This document shows, in pieces, positions 1 through 10,590 of a DNA stretch of 64,000 bases (positions within the stretch are counted from its first letter, which is position 1; every line of letters starts with the position of its first letter). The position numbers and the translations under genes are program-made. The DNA lies in the NCBI GenBank assembly GCA_020912385.1, contig CP087215.1, positions 62,001 to 126,000 on the forward strand. Direction: 5' to 3'. Source of the stretch: Neofusicoccum parvum (lineage: Eukaryota > Ascomycota > Dothideomycetes > Botryosphaeriales > Botryosphaeriaceae). The notes under the pieces were generated by a model, which saw nothing but the letters and a program-made list of their open reading frames with translations, made no database searches and was not told where the DNA came from.

Positions 1-364
1 TTTCAAATGAACGCAATAGAATACATGTGACGGGCTCTAAAGCAATTTTACTGAATGAGAAGACAGCAGCTACAGTGCAGCAACAAAGCAACAACCATAA
101 TCAGACTAAAAGAATGAGTGTTTCTCTTGCTGACGATGTCGAATATTTATCTTCCGGGAGCTGCAACCAGCTACGGTTCCTCCGGGTTGGACTGTTTCGG
201 GGTTCACATTGATTGCAACAGACTGAAGATAGGCTTCTATGATTTTATCGTAACTTGGTCCTGAGAGCAGGTCCATAAGATCATCACACTGGAGCTCCCG
301 ACTTGCCACACGGGAGAGAAAGAAAGTACTCCAAGTAAAGCCAAGTGACTACGTCTCGAGAGCG
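1..364. other. Left edge, no supported gene
   Basis: Short open frames exist on both strands. The minus-strand one (106-309) has no ATG and only about 55 bases between it and the stop of the P450 at 365, so there is no room for a promoter or a first exon. I see nothing here that I can call a gene. The cluster may continue to the left, outside the window. Confidence 0.5.
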
Positions 365-2083
365 CTAGTGGAACTCCCACGTCCCCGTCTCATACCCCTT
401 GCGCTTCCGGATCAAGACCGGAATATCCGCCTCCGGCGAGTAGATAGCGGCAGCAACGCTCGTGGCGTACATGGCCGGCTCCACCCACGCCTTCCCAGCC
501 GCGCCAGCCGGCTCCAGGTCGAAGCGCAGGGCCATCATGACGGCGACGCCGGTGATCTCGGCGGCGGCCAGGTGGCGGCCGGGGCACAGGGTGTTGCCGC
601 CGCCGAAGGGGCGAAAGGCGCCGGGCTGGGCCGGCTTGCGGTCGGCGAAGCGGGCGGGGTCGAAGTCGCCGACGGCGGCGCCCCAGAGGCGGCGGTCGGT
701 GTGGGGCACGCGGCTGGGCATCTGGACGACGCCGCCGCGGCGCAGCAGGACGGGCGGCGACAGCGGCAGCGTGCAGTCGCGCTCGACCAGCCGCGCCGAC
801 GTGCCGCACGCGGACCGCCGCAGCACCTCGTGCCAGACGCTGGTGACCAGCGGGAGCGCCCTGATGCGGCCGACGTCGGCGGCGCGGTGCGGCTGCCCGT
901 CGGCGCCTGTGGTGGTGGTTACGAATGGGGCCGTCGCCGCCCGCAGCTGCTCGAGCAGCGCGGGCTGGGAGAAGAGGTAGAAGACCTTTACTCGGGGTGT
1001 CAGCACACTGGATCCGGGCTGCGTCGGGCGGCACGTACCATCCAGAAAGTGGCCGGGGACGTGGTCCCCAGGATGCCAATCGCCATGGTCGCCTCGAAGC
1101 GGGCCATGTCCTCGATGGACAGCGCGTGGCGGTCGGCGACGTCGTACCGGGCTTTGACCACGCTGGAGCCTTCGAGGTGGCCCTTTTCCCGGAAATAGTG
1201 CTCGAACGCCTGGTGCAGGCGCTGGCGTCCGCGGTGGCCTCGGCGTGCGGTGAACGAGGGCGCCACATTCACCAAGAGGAGAGTAAAGTTCTGTTCAAAG
1301 TCCCTGTCGTTCGCGTGTCAGAGCTGGTTTCGTCTGGACATTTGGGAGCACTGACCAGAACGCCTGCTCAACCTCAGGGTCTCGGAACGGGTTCATCGGG
1401 CCATACACGGCGTCGGAAGTGGCCTGGCCAATCAGATGCTGGAGGGAAGCATACAGCATCACCGGCGTCGACGGCTTGCCAGGCTCGGGCTCCAGCTGGC
1501 CGAGCGTTGCCGACACTCTGGCCGTGGCCGTCGAAATCATGTCCTGCAGGCCCGGCCCGGGAGCGAGTGCTGCGTGGAGGAGCTTGAACCCCTCGGGCGT
1601 GTACCCTTTGTCGCCCTGGTAGCCGTTGGCGTTCTTCAGCATCGTCTGGGTCCCCTCGGTGCTGGACAGCGAGACGCGCGAGACGACCTCGGCGGCCATG
1701 CGCGCAAACGAGAGGTCTTTGGTGTTGCGGAACACAGCGGAGGCGACATCGGGGGCGTTGACGACGTAGACCTTGCCTCCGAAGGTGGTGATGGAGTACA
1801 CCGGGAGAGGGTTGTTTTTGCTGGAGGCACTCGGTCAGATGTCCTCCACGACGCGACTCTGGACAGCGCACCTCAGTCTGACGTAGTATCCCATCTTGTG
1901 CCGCATGAGCCCAATCATGTGTCCGATATACGGGATCGGAATGGCAGCGCCGGCCTCGGGAGGCTCATCGCGGCGCGCTCTCTGGGCGAGGAAGCGCTGG
2001 AGAACCAGCAGAGCAACCACGAGAGCCACCGCGAACAGCGGCAGCCGTGATTTCGCGTCGGGCTCGATGCTGCCGGGATGCAT
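365..2083 (-). CDS. Cytochrome P450, CYP7/CYP8-like fungal type (cluster gene)
   Basis: Four exons: 2083-1872, 1820-1356, 1303-1039 and 985-365. The three introns are 51-53 nt, with GT-AG ends GTGCGC/CAG, GTCAGT/CAG and GTACGT/AAG. They join to a 520-residue protein of normal P450 length. The N-terminus has one hydrophobic anchor (about residues 14-32) and then a proline-rich IPIPYIGH motif, as expected for an ER-bound P450. The ExxR motif is EVLR. The heme-binding loop is FGGGNTLCPGRH with Cys448. The GGG..CPGRH form and the I-helix region ending in TTSPATFW resemble fungal P450s related to prostacyclin synthase and sterol 7-alpha-hydroxylase (CYP7/8), not the common CYP65 or CYP68 types. 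Some members of that group isomerise or dehydrate rather than hydroxylate, so the reaction is uncertain. It is divergent from the regulator gene at 2971 and is inferred to act on the polyketide. Confidence 0.9.
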
Positions 2084-2970
2084 GCTGAAGCTGGAGATCG
2101 AGTCACGGACTCACGGCTCCTGGGTGGCTGTGGAGACGAACACTCGGGCACGCCGTATGGCTTCCATTGGACAAAGATAGATCCGGCGTTTATCAAACCA
2201 ACGGGCCACGGCGAAGGAGCGCAGGCGGCGCAGTTCCCAAAGCGTGGGCGAGAGGGTTTGTGCTCATGGTTGCCGCTTCCGGGGTGCGAGTCGGAAAGTT
2301 GACTGTTTGGGATACCGGATGGGCTGGGCTGAAGAGTTAGCGGGGTGTTGGTGCGAGCGGTGGCCTACTTGACGTCCAAGGCACCAACGGAGGGCGCATG
2401 CTCCCTGCATCCCCCGCCACACACGGGCGTCGTCGCGGGCAGCCTGGAGCCGGACCAATTTCTCCGCAATTCGAGCGTGAGCCTGGACTGGGGGCGGCGC
2501 TAGCACTCCTCCGGCCTGGACGGGAGGTATATCTGCGCCGTGATAGGCTGTTGGGCGTCGGGGGAGGCGAGTATGCTTGACATATGCTTAGGTGTCTTGG
2601 CGCACGGATGGCTGCGCCAGAACGGAGCGGACGTCTCCCCGCTGGCTGGAAGCTCCGTGGCGTCTGCGGGGAGGAATCGGAGGAGTGTGGCGCCTGATGG
2701 AGCCGCGCAGCCGGGTCAATATATGCGTCCGCCTAAGCATCTCCGAGCGCCGTTGCATCTCCCGCCGGGATCTCTAAGCCGCCTGCGCCGGTACACATGC
2801 ACCGAGCCCGTGGGGGCGGCAAAGCGGGGCGTGGGATGTGTAGGCGAGCGTTAGCTCTCCGCCTGTGCCTATGCGAGAGCGAAGGAGCGGCCAGGGGCGG
2901 CGTGCGGGCTGGGAGGCGGCAGTATAATGGGCGTCGCGCGCCCGGCCGGGAGAGCGCGCCCACAGCAATC
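2084..2970. promoter_or_regulatory. Divergent promoter region between P450 and regulator
   Basis: GC-rich spacer between two divergently transcribed genes. TATAAT lies at 2923-2928, about 43 bases before the regulator ATG. A TCG-N5-CGG sequence, which fits the relaxed AflR-type half-site pattern, lies at 2098-2108, 15 bases before the P450 ATG. One copy so close to a start codon may be chance. I see no gene in this stretch. Confidence 0.45.
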
Positions 2971-4240
2971 ATGTTCGGCACTCTGCACTACGACCGCGGC
3001 AGCAAGCACTCGGAGTTCATCGACCGCACGCAGGGCTTCCTGGGCGACGCGGCGGCCGAGCGCGCGGCGTGCGACTCCTGCAGGGCCAAGAAGGTGCGTT
3101 GGCCGGCGACGGGGGCCCAGCGACGGAGCAGCGCAGTACTGACGGATGGAGAAGCTCAAGTGCAGTGGCCAGCGGGCCGGCTGCGATCGGTGCAAGACGC
3201 TGGAGATGGCCTGTGTGTACTCGGCGGTGGCAGGGGGCGCGCAGGGCGCTGAGTCCCGCCGCCGCAAGCGGGCCGCGTCGCAGCGCCAGAAGCAACAGCA
3301 GCAGGAGGAGCGGGAGCAGCACCAGCAGCAGCTCCAGCAACAGCAGCTCCAGCACGATGGCGGACAGCCCGCCCCGGCCGCGCCGCCCGCGACAGTGACG
3401 GCTGCCACCACCACGGCCGCGCCCGCGCCCAGCCTGATGCTGACGCCGCAGCCGCCCCCAACGTGTGCCTCTCCCGTCGACCCGCTGTTCCGGTTCCCGT
3501 CCGACGGCCTCGACCTGTTCTTTGCCGACGACCTCCTCCCCGACCTGCTGCTGGCCAGCCCGCCCGCGCTGGGCGACGCCGCGGCCGGGCCCGACAGCTT
3601 CTCGATGCTCGCGTCGGCGCTGCTGCCGTCGCCGGCGCTGAGCAGCCCGGCCGCCGGCTCGGCCGTGGACGCGAGCAAGCCGTGCGGCTGCCTGGCGACG
3701 GTGGTCGAGCTGCTGGAGGAGCTGGACGCGCTGGCCCGCCCCACGCTGGACGTCGCGCTGGCCTCGCACAAGCTGTTCCTCAACCGCGCGCTGCGCGTGC
3801 TGAACTGCAGCGGCTGCCGCGCGCGCTCCGAGCACATGGTGCTGCTGACGCGCGTGTGCGACAAGCTGGTGCGGCTGGCCGAGCGCATCGTGCTGTCGTA
3901 TCTGCAACTGGACGCCGCCGCGCCCACCCCGCGCAGCTCGCTCACGTCGACGTCGTCCTCGGCGTGCTCGCTGTCGCAGCCGCCGTCGCCCAGCTTCCCC
4001 TGTCCGCCGGCTGAGTCACTGTTCCTGGGCTGCTACGAGACCGATCCGTCCGAGTGGGACTCGCTGGTCCGCGTCATCCTGTCGCTCCAGCTGCGCAGTC
4101 TCGGCACCCTCCTGGCTGGCGTGAGACGCTCCGCGTCGTCGCCGCAGCAGCCACGCCTGCAGGCTGCTGAAACCAAGGTGCGTCTCCTTGCCGACGAGCT
4201 GCAGCGCTATACCCGCAGCCTGGGCAAGCCCGGCGCCTGA
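2971..4240 (+). CDS. C6 zinc-cluster transcription factor, AflR type (cluster regulator)
   Basis: Two exons, 2971-3093 and 3155-4240, with a 61-nt intron (GTGCGT/AAG), give 402 residues. The intron splits the zinc cluster. Only after splicing does the canonical C-x2-C-x6-C-x6-C-x2-C-x6-C appear, at Cys34, 37, 44, 51, 54 and 61, which is strong support for the model. A basic stretch and a glutamine-rich low-complexity run (encoded at about 3290-3350) follow. The C-terminal half contains a helix-rich CGCLATVVELLEEL segment and paired cysteines (LNCSGCRAR). This is the layout of the AflR-type C-terminal domain found in regulators of aflatoxin, sterigmatocystin and many other polyketide clusters. 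It probably binds TCG-N5-CGA-like sites as a dimer; one such site lies upstream of the PKS at 10476-10486. It is convergent with the reductase gene on its right. Confidence 0.93.
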
Positions 4241-4744
4241 GAACGCGCACTTTACGTGTTTGTTTTATGACATTGGACGCGTGGCCCCTCCATGCGTGTT
4301 TCCGCATGTCCGAGGAGTATTCGTGGTTTCTGCACAATGCACTGTACAATTGTCTTCCACAGTCACACGGGACCTGCGCACCGTTCCACCCCATCTTTTG
4401 CACTCGGCTTTCTCTCATCTCCACCCTGTCTAGAGCGCGAGCGTCCGGAATTAAGATGTATTGAGCTTTCCATCGTCACACCGTCCATAGCAGAGAACGG
4501 TGTTAGAGACATCGCATCGTAGACGAAGAAGGAGAAGGAGGATAAACAGACGGAGAGGTAAAATAAGAAGAACAGGCGGTTGCATGCGTTTTCCAAGGCC
4601 CACGATTGGTGCCGCGTCTTGTATTTGCTAGAACTGACTCGGAGAGAGTAGAAAAAAACAACCCCTACAAACCTTTGTGCACTACCGCCACTCTTCCTCT
4701 CAGCACATGCACTACACTCCCTCCACCAGGCTGTCTCCCGTCCC
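4241..4744. other. Convergent 3' spacer
   Basis: About 500 bases between the stop codons of the regulator and the reductase, presumably holding both 3' untranslated regions. The long minus-strand reading frame that crosses it is read-through past an unspliced intron of the reductase, not a gene. Confidence 0.6.
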
Positions 4745-5693
4745 TCAGTGGCCCACCTTCTCGAGACCAGTGCCGTGTGCGGAGAGTCGGTCCTGGCAGC
4801 CTCAAAATCAGCACTGACGGCGCACCGGCCGGGGCAAAGACGACGTACGATCACGAAGGTCGGCATGTACGCGGTGACGAGCTTGACCAGCGTCGACATC
4901 TTACCGCGGTAGACCTTGCCGCTGGCGCCACCCACAATATCCCCGACGAGGGCGCGGGCGAAGTCCTCGCGCTTGCTGTGCTGGTCGACGTCGGAGCCGG
5001 TGGCGCGCGCGGCCACCTCCTTCTCGGCGCGGGCGTAGCGGGAGCCGGCGGGCAGGTGGTGTTCGGGCGCGTTGACGAAGATGTTGCTCTCGACCGAGCC
5101 GGTGATGACGGTGACGACGCGCACGCCGAACGGCTGCAGCTCGAGGCGGAGGGCTTCGCTGATGGTCTGCAGCGCCGCCTTGGACGCCGAGTAGAGGCCT
5201 GCGCATGTCGTATCAGCGTCTGTGTGGAATTGCCGGCGGCGGCGCGCGACTTGCCCATGAACGGCGGGTACATCAGGCCCGCGATCGACGCCATGTTGGC
5301 GATGGAGCCGCGCGCGGCGATGACCAGCGGCGCGAAGGCCTGGGTCACGGCCACGACGCCCCACACGTTGACCTCGTACATGGCCTTCGCCTGCGCCAGG
5401 TCGACGTCCAGGACGGGCATGACGTACTGCGAGCCCGAGTTGTTGACGAGGAAGTCCAGCGTGCCGCCCGTCTTGGCCGACACGGCCGCCACCGCCGCGG
5501 CGATCGAGGCCGGCGAGCACACGTCCAGCGGCAGCAGCGTCACATTGGGCAGATGCTCGAGCGCGGCCATCTTGGCGGGCGAGCGCGCGGTTGCGAAGAC
5601 GTGCAGGCCGCGCGCCTGGAACTCTTTGGCCAGCGCGAAGCCGATGCCGCCTTCGCTGCAGCCGGTGATCAGGACGGTCTTCGAGGGCGCCAT
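4745..5693 (-). CDS. Short-chain dehydrogenase/reductase, Ayr1-like (cluster gene)
   Basis: Three exons, 5693-5255, 5198-4849 and 4792-4745, give 278 residues. The classical SDR parts are all present: an N-terminal TGCSEGGIG nucleotide loop (residues 10-18), NNSG, Ser136 in NMASIAG, and the YSASK pair Tyr149/Lys153. Intron 1 (56 nt) begins with GCAAGT and ends in CAG, so it is a GC-AG intron; using it gives FMGLYSASK exactly as the family requires. Intron 2 (56 nt, GTACGT/CAG) gives a C-terminus ending DRLSAHGTGLEKVGH, which matches the end of 1-acyl-dihydroxyacetone-phosphate reductase (Ayr1) relatives. The likely role is NAD(P)H-dependent reduction or oxidation of a carbonyl/hydroxyl on the cluster product (inference). 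It starts 210 bases downstream of the stop of the P450 at 5904 on the same strand. Confidence 0.92.
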
Positions 5694-5903
5694 GTCGTCA
5701 GGGAGGGCGAGGGCGAGGGGGGTGTTGGGGCAAGCAGAGCACTCTCGACACACAATGGCATCAGTCTTAATAGCGGCCGGAGGAATTGCACACGCGCCTG
5801 TCTCGCAGCCAGCCCGCCGCCGCCCAATCAGCGCGCGGCGCCCGCCCGATGAGGAAAGCCTGCGGCGGAGACTTTCCGCATCGGGACTGGGACTCGCTGT
5901 CGT

Positions 5904-7766
5904 CTACCTCTCTCCTCTCGTCCCCACGCCCACGCCCACGCCGCGCCGCCGCACCTCCACCTGCACCGTCGGATCGGCCATGTTCTGCAGCTCGAACGCG
6001 ATGTTGGCCGGCCGGCCCTTCGCGTCGGCGCCGGCCAGCCTGAAGTCGTAGTGGCGCAGGAAGTGCGCCACGATCATCTTGATCTCGCCCGCCGCGAAGA
6101 AGCGCCCCGAGCACGCGTGCTTGCCGTAGCCCCAGCTGAGGTTGGCCGCGTTGGTTGTCACAAACTGCGCCGAGCCGCGGTCGACAAAGCGGAAGCCGTC
6201 GAACGTGGCCGGCGACGGGTACAGCTGCGGGTCCTGGCTGATGGCGTACGCCGGGATGCCGACCATGGTGCCGGCCGGGATCGTGACGCCGTCGTGCAGC
6301 GCCAGGTCGTTGTGCACGAGGCGGCCGAAGGTTACTGTTCACGGCGGAGTCAGCCATCGGCAGCCAGCGTCGGCCGCGTGCACTTACGGAACGAGAGCGG
6401 GTTGAACCGCTGCGACTCCTTCATGAAGCTGTCCAGCTTGACCAGCCGGTTCAGCCCGGCCTTGGTGAAGCGGCCGCCCTCCTCCGCCAGCATCTGCTCG
6501 ATCTCGGCGCGCAGCGGCTCGATGTACTCGGGCCGCGCGCAGAGGTCGTACACCAGGTGCGTCGGCACCGACGAGCTGGTTCGGATGGCTGCGAAGCTGA
6601 TTGCCAGCGCCGTGTACGCCATGAACTCGGGCGTCTTGTCCTTGCCACTGGCGCCGTCCCACAGCATCTGCAGGAGGTCCAGCGGCGCCTTGCCCGCGGC
6701 CAGCCGCTCCTCGACCAGCGGCGCGATGACCCGTCTCGCCACCGCTCCGTGCCGCCGCACCTGGGCCATCTCAGGTATCCAGTACTGCGCCAGCGGCTGC
6801 AGGAAGGCCGGGTACCGCTTCAGCCGCTGTGACGCCAGCCACGTGTCGGCCGTGAAATTGATCGATGTCGCAGTCCACTCGTCGTTCCGGCTCAGCGCCT
6901 TGCCGCCCAGCATGCGGTTCGAGGCGCGGGAGATGATGGCCGTGAAGGTGTCGGCCACCAGGACCGGCGTCCAGTCTGGCATGGGACAGTCAGCCTCCTG
7001 TTTCTCTCTCTCTCTCTCTCCCTCTCTCTCTCAGCTGCTTACCTTTACAGTCCGGGAACAAGGCTCCAAACGCGTGATGGATTTCGTCTTCCACCGCAGG
7101 CATGATCGACGCTGCGCCTCAACTTGTCAGCAGGCTTCTTGCAAGTATATCCACCACGGTAAGCGAGGGCGCTCTCTCACTCAGGCTCGCGTTAAAGGTC
7201 GTCTTGACAACGTTGGGATGCAGATGCCATTTCACGCCAACTGTCGTGTAGCGGCCTGAAAACATCTGCCCAGTGTCAGCATCAGAGCTACCTCCCATCC
7301 ACCACCGACCCCGCGCACCTCTAGAAAGCTCCCCGTAAAATCAACCAGCTCGTCTGGTGCATTCTTCAACTCTTCCATGTACTTTGTCGGCAGCAGAAGC
7401 CGGTCGCCCGCGGGCGTTGGTAGATAAAAGAGTCCTCCGTTCGTCTGAGAAGGTGTTATTTCCCCATGCTCACAAACGCAACGTCCCTGTCCAACGTACT
7501 TTGGCGTAGCCCTCCAGCATCATTTCACCGCAGTTGCTCACAAAATGCTGCCGGGCCTCGGCGAGACTGCGCTGTCCACCATTCGTCCCGGCGACGTACA
7601 CGTTGGGAAGTCTCTTCGGCCGGTTTGTGCGACGCAAGACGCATAGCGCGAGACATGATGGGATGGAGAAAACAAGCAGGAGCCAGAGGTACGAGGACGG
7701 TGCCGACGGCGGAAAGTGGTGGAGAGCTGCTGCAGCACCCGATTGCCAGAGTTCCATGAGCGCCAT
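5904..7766 (-). CDS. Cytochrome P450, ent-kaurene oxidase-like fungal type (cluster gene)
   Basis: Six exons: 7766-7500, 7444-7319, 7265-7181, 7111-7043, 6975-6388 and 6334-5904. The five GT-AG introns are 53-69 nt, and the product is 521 residues. A membrane anchor (SSYLWLLLVFSIPSCLALCVL) lies near the N-terminus, cut here to the span 25-45. The ExxR motif is ESQR. The heme loop is WGYGKHACSGRFFAAGEI, with Cys453 as thiolate ligand. The DWTP, INFTADTWLASQ and GKHACSGRFFA motifs are typical of the fungal P450 group that includes ent-kaurene oxidase and many polyketide/terpenoid tailoring enzymes. The second-to-last exon also carries AIRTSSSVPTHLVYDL, the I-helix region. It probably hydroxylates or epoxidises the polyketide; the substrate is unknown. 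The C-terminal tail is rich in Gly/Val/Arg (RRRGVGVGVG), encoded by a short GC repeat. Confidence 0.92.
7003..7032. repeat. CT/GA microsatellite inside an intron
   Basis: An almost pure CT run of about 30 bases lies wholly inside the fourth intron (7042-6976) of the minus-strand P450, where it reads as GA repeats. It leaves both splice sites intact. Confidence 0.85.
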
Positions 7767-8552
7767 GGTTCACTATGACTGAATGCGATGACGTAGTTCG
7801 AGAAAGAATATAGAAAGTCTTAGCGCTGCTGGAGCGGGCTTATTTCACTGATTTTGACAGAGAATCAAAAAGAAAAGATCCTCTCCAGGACCACGATGAG
7901 ACATGCGAGACCCGTGCGAAGATGTCAGGAGACGCGAGCGCAGAAGGGGGAACGACTTCTCCCGGACAGCAACGCATCGGCAAGAGAAGGTTTCGTCTCA
8001 GGCAGCTCTCGCGGGGATACGCCACCAACGGTGCCGGCCCAAGGAAACGAATCCGGAAAAGCTCCGCAGTGTCGTGCATATTCGCACCCGCCGCCGGAGA
8101 TAAGCCCGCACTGGATATCGCTACCAAACAAATGCCGCCACTCCCTGTCTGGGCTGACCGCCGTTGGAGCCACATACGAGTGTCGGTGCCTACTAAGCAA
8201 CATGCCCCACACCGTTCGCCCCCAGACGGCCCACTGACCCATTTTACAATATCCCCGGCTTATCAGGATCAGCTGTATGTATAGCAATACGCAGTCTGGA
8301 GTCACATCCGGGCCGTATTCCGCCAGCCCTATCACTGTAAAAGGCAACATGCCATAAATAAGAATTTCCTAAAGTTGGCATCCCATCCAATTCAACGCCC
8401 GCTGCTTACCACGCGTGAAGCAATAGAGTGGACCCGCAACGGACAATCAAGACGATTCAGAATCTCATTAGGGCCGACGCGGCTAATACCAGCACCACGG
8501 ACCGCAACCCGCACAGCAAGAACGAGGCAAAAGCAACCCCCCGACCCGTTCC
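7767..8552. other. Spacer upstream of P450, downstream of acyltransferase
   Basis: About 790 bases that should contain the promoter of the minus-strand P450 and the 3' end of the acyltransferase transcript. Overlapping short open frames occur on both strands, but none has a recognisable domain or consistent coding character. Confidence 0.5.
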
Positions 8553-10058
8553 CTACTCGGACAGAAACGCCATGTGCTCGCGGAACTCGCCGTCGGCCAT
8601 CAGCCGCGCCATCTGGTCCGGCTCCAGCGAGAGGATGACGTCGACCACGCCGTCCCGCTGCTTCGGCTGGACCATGCAGATGCCGTCGAACTGGCCGCGG
8701 GGCATCCGGAAGAACTCGGGGCGGGAGGCCTGGCCGCCGAAGGTGCTGCCGAAGTCGAGGTCGTAGATGGGCAGGTCGACGACGGAGGTGGTGACGAGGT
8801 CGCGCGCGAACCAGCTGGTGAAGGCGTTGCCCAGGGCGGCTCCCTCGCCGACGTCGGGCAGGCCAGCCGCGAGCCGCACCGCGTCGGCCAGCAGCTGCGG
8901 GTCGCGCGCCCTGCCGGCGATGGAGCGGCGGATGGCGAGGGCCGCGGCTGCGAGGCCAGTGCCGGCGGCGTCGTCGCGGTCGACCAGCTGCTCGACCGGC
9001 AGCCACGTCAGGCAGCAGAAGACGACGTTGCCGATGTAGGACAGCGGGATGGCCGGGCTCAGCGCGCGCCGGCCGTCGATGGCCACCGACACCATGGATT
9101 GGCCGCGGCGGTCGTCGTCCGTCCACGACGGGGCCCGCGCCCGGATGATGCTGCGCCAGAGGAAGGCGACGAGCGCGTCCTTGGTCGAGATCCACTGCGG
9201 CTCGCTGCCGGGCGCCGCGGGCTGGGGCGTGGCCATCTGCTTGATGGTGGCCAGGCCGGCCGGCGAGACGCTGAACATGCAGGTCTTGACGGCGGCCGGG
9301 TGCTGGAACGGCGCGGGGGCTTGCGGGCCCTGCTCGTCGTCGCGGTCCCGGTGCCGCCAGTCGAGCCCGAGGAGCTGCCACAGCTCCGGACGGCGGCGCA
9401 GGCTCTCGTATTCGTCGGCGGTGGGCTTGCTGCCGAACAGGGCCGCGGGCCGCGAGCCGCCGTCGTCGTCGCTCCTGGCCGCTGGCTCTGGCTTGGAGCC
9501 GGCGGGACGGGCTGGCGGCGGTGCGGCCTGGATCTCGCGGCAGCACCGCGACCACATGTCCATGATGACGATGAACCCCCAGGCGTCGACAAACGCGTGG
9601 CAGGTGCTCACGCTCAAGAAGCAGCCGCCGGGGATGAAGCTGAGCTTGGCCTCGAACACCCTGTTGGAGCTCGACGCAACGCCGTACGGGACGGGGGAGA
9701 GAGCGCTGCCGTCGAGCTTGCTCAGCGGCATGCCGGCGGCCCGCAGCTCCTCGTAGGAACACTCCCACGGTAGGTTGCTGACGTCCAGCTTCACTTCGTC
9801 TATCGGCGACGAGGGGATCTCGAGAGACAGGCTGCCCGGGCGGGCGTCATCGTGGTGCTGCTGTTCGTCGCCCGGCTGGTGCCGCTTGAGCCTCCCGGCG
9901 AGGAAGGGGCGCTTCTCGACCATGGCCGACAGCCCTTGCTGCAGCGCTCGAGCTGCGTCCTCCCTCTGCGAATCAGGACATGGGAAGCAGAGGATGAGAG
10001 TCATCCACAGGGGTGGCATGATCTCGTCCAATGGACTGAAGCTGTATGATTCCTGCAT
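8553..10058 (-). CDS. BAHD-type acyltransferase (cluster gene)
   Basis: A single exon of 501 residues starting at the ATG at 10058; the open frame extends further upstream, but that part has no family features. The catalytic HxxxD motif is HAFVD (His154-Asp158), and the structural DFG motif is present as DFGST (about residue 435). The length and both motifs fit fungal relatives of trichothecene O-acetyltransferase and of plant BAHD enzymes, which move an acyl group from acyl-CoA to a hydroxyl or amine. A 30-residue low-complexity region rich in Pro/Ala/Asp lies near the middle. It is divergent from the PKS and shares a 532-base promoter with it, so the two are probably co-expressed. Possible roles (inference) are acylation of a product hydroxyl or off-loading of the chain from the PKS, which has no release domain of its own. 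Confidence 0.92.
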   Translation of the reverse strand: MQESYSFSPLDEIMPPLWMTLILCFPCPDSQREDAARALQQGLSAMVEKRPFLAGRLKRHQPGDEQQHHDDARPGSLSLEIPSSPIDEVKLDVSNLPWECSYEELRAAGMPLSKLDGSALSPVPYGVASSSNRVFEAKLSFIPGGCFLSVSTCHAFVDAWGFIVIMDMWSRCCREIQAAPPPARPAGSKPEPAARSDDDGGSRPAALFGSKPTADEYESLRRRPELWQLLGLDWRHRDRDDEQGPQAPAPFQHPAAVKTCMFSVSPAGLATIKQMATPQPAAPGSEPQWISTKDALVAFLWRSIIRARAPSWTDDDRRGQSMVSVAIDGRRALSPAIPLSYIGNVVFCCLTWLPVEQLVDRDDAAGTGLAAAALAIRRSIAGRARDPQLLADAVRLAAGLPDVGEGAALGNAFTSWFARDLVTTSVVDLPIYDLDFGSTFGGQASRPEFFRMPRGQFDGICMVQPKQRDGVVDVILSLEPDQMARLMADGEFREHMAFLSE

Positions 10059-10590
10059 CTTGGTCCGAGTTTGGTCCGTGGGCGGGCGCTGCGGGAGATG
10101 GAGTCGCTGTGCTTTCTGGCTATTTTCTTGCTGTGGGAGCGGGCTAAAGTCGTCTCTCGTGGAAAATTCCCCGCTTGCGGCTGGCCATTCCCAGATCTGG
10201 AAGCATCTCTCGCTCCGTCGTCTCGGCGATTTCCCAATCCGTCTAGGGCTACACGCTGCGTCAACCCCGAGCTGAAGGATCTGACTAAGACCACGTGACA
10301 AGATGTGTTCACGGAAACGTGCCCAATGGGGTCGACTGCCTCCTCTAGGTGCCTGATGCTGCATGGAGCAAACCTTCGAGTGTACCTTCTGTCTTCTCTC
10401 GTCCGTATATCTCTGCTAGTATGAATGGTTCAGCTCCAGCTTCTCACCTGCACAAAACCCGGTTGGAAGCACACCTCGTTTGCCGATTGTCCACTTCCCC
10501 TTCTTCTTCTCCCCTCTATAAAATTAATGAAAGTATCCAGTCATACGTGAGGAAACTATCAAGGCTGGGAGACCGGGCACACAATTCAAC
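10059..10590. promoter_or_regulatory. Bidirectional promoter, acyltransferase/PKS
   Basis: 532 bases between divergent starts. A TATA box (TATAAAA) lies at 10517-10523, about 70 bases before the PKS ATG and just after a CT-rich stretch. A palindromic TCG-N5-CGA (TCGTTTGCCGA) lies at 10476-10486, 30 bases upstream of the TATA box. This is the core pattern bound by AflR-type C6 regulators, and this cluster encodes such a regulator. Functional use is inference. Confidence 0.6.

Noticed and set aside
106..309. A 67-codon minus-strand frame at the left edge as a small gene
   Set aside because: Starts at GTG, has no room for a promoter before the P450 stop, and shows no motif.
390..1268. Long Arg/Pro-rich frames antisense or shifted across the first P450
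   Set aside because: Shadow frames of GC-rich coding DNA. The spliced P450 explains the region with heme and ExxR motifs intact.
2869..3945. A 358-codon minus-strand frame over the regulator
   Set aside because: Ser/Ala-rich shadow of the plus-strand gene; the zinc cluster and AflR-type domain are on the plus strand.
4363..5520. A 385-codon minus-strand open frame over the reductase
   Set aside because: Its N-terminal part is out of frame with the SDR, and its C-terminal part reads through an unspliced intron. Splicing gives the correct Ayr1-like end at 4745.
8392..9773. Long plus- and minus-strand frames overlapping the acyltransferase
   Set aside because: Shadows in GC-rich DNA. Only the frame ending at 8553 carries HxxxD and DFG motifs.
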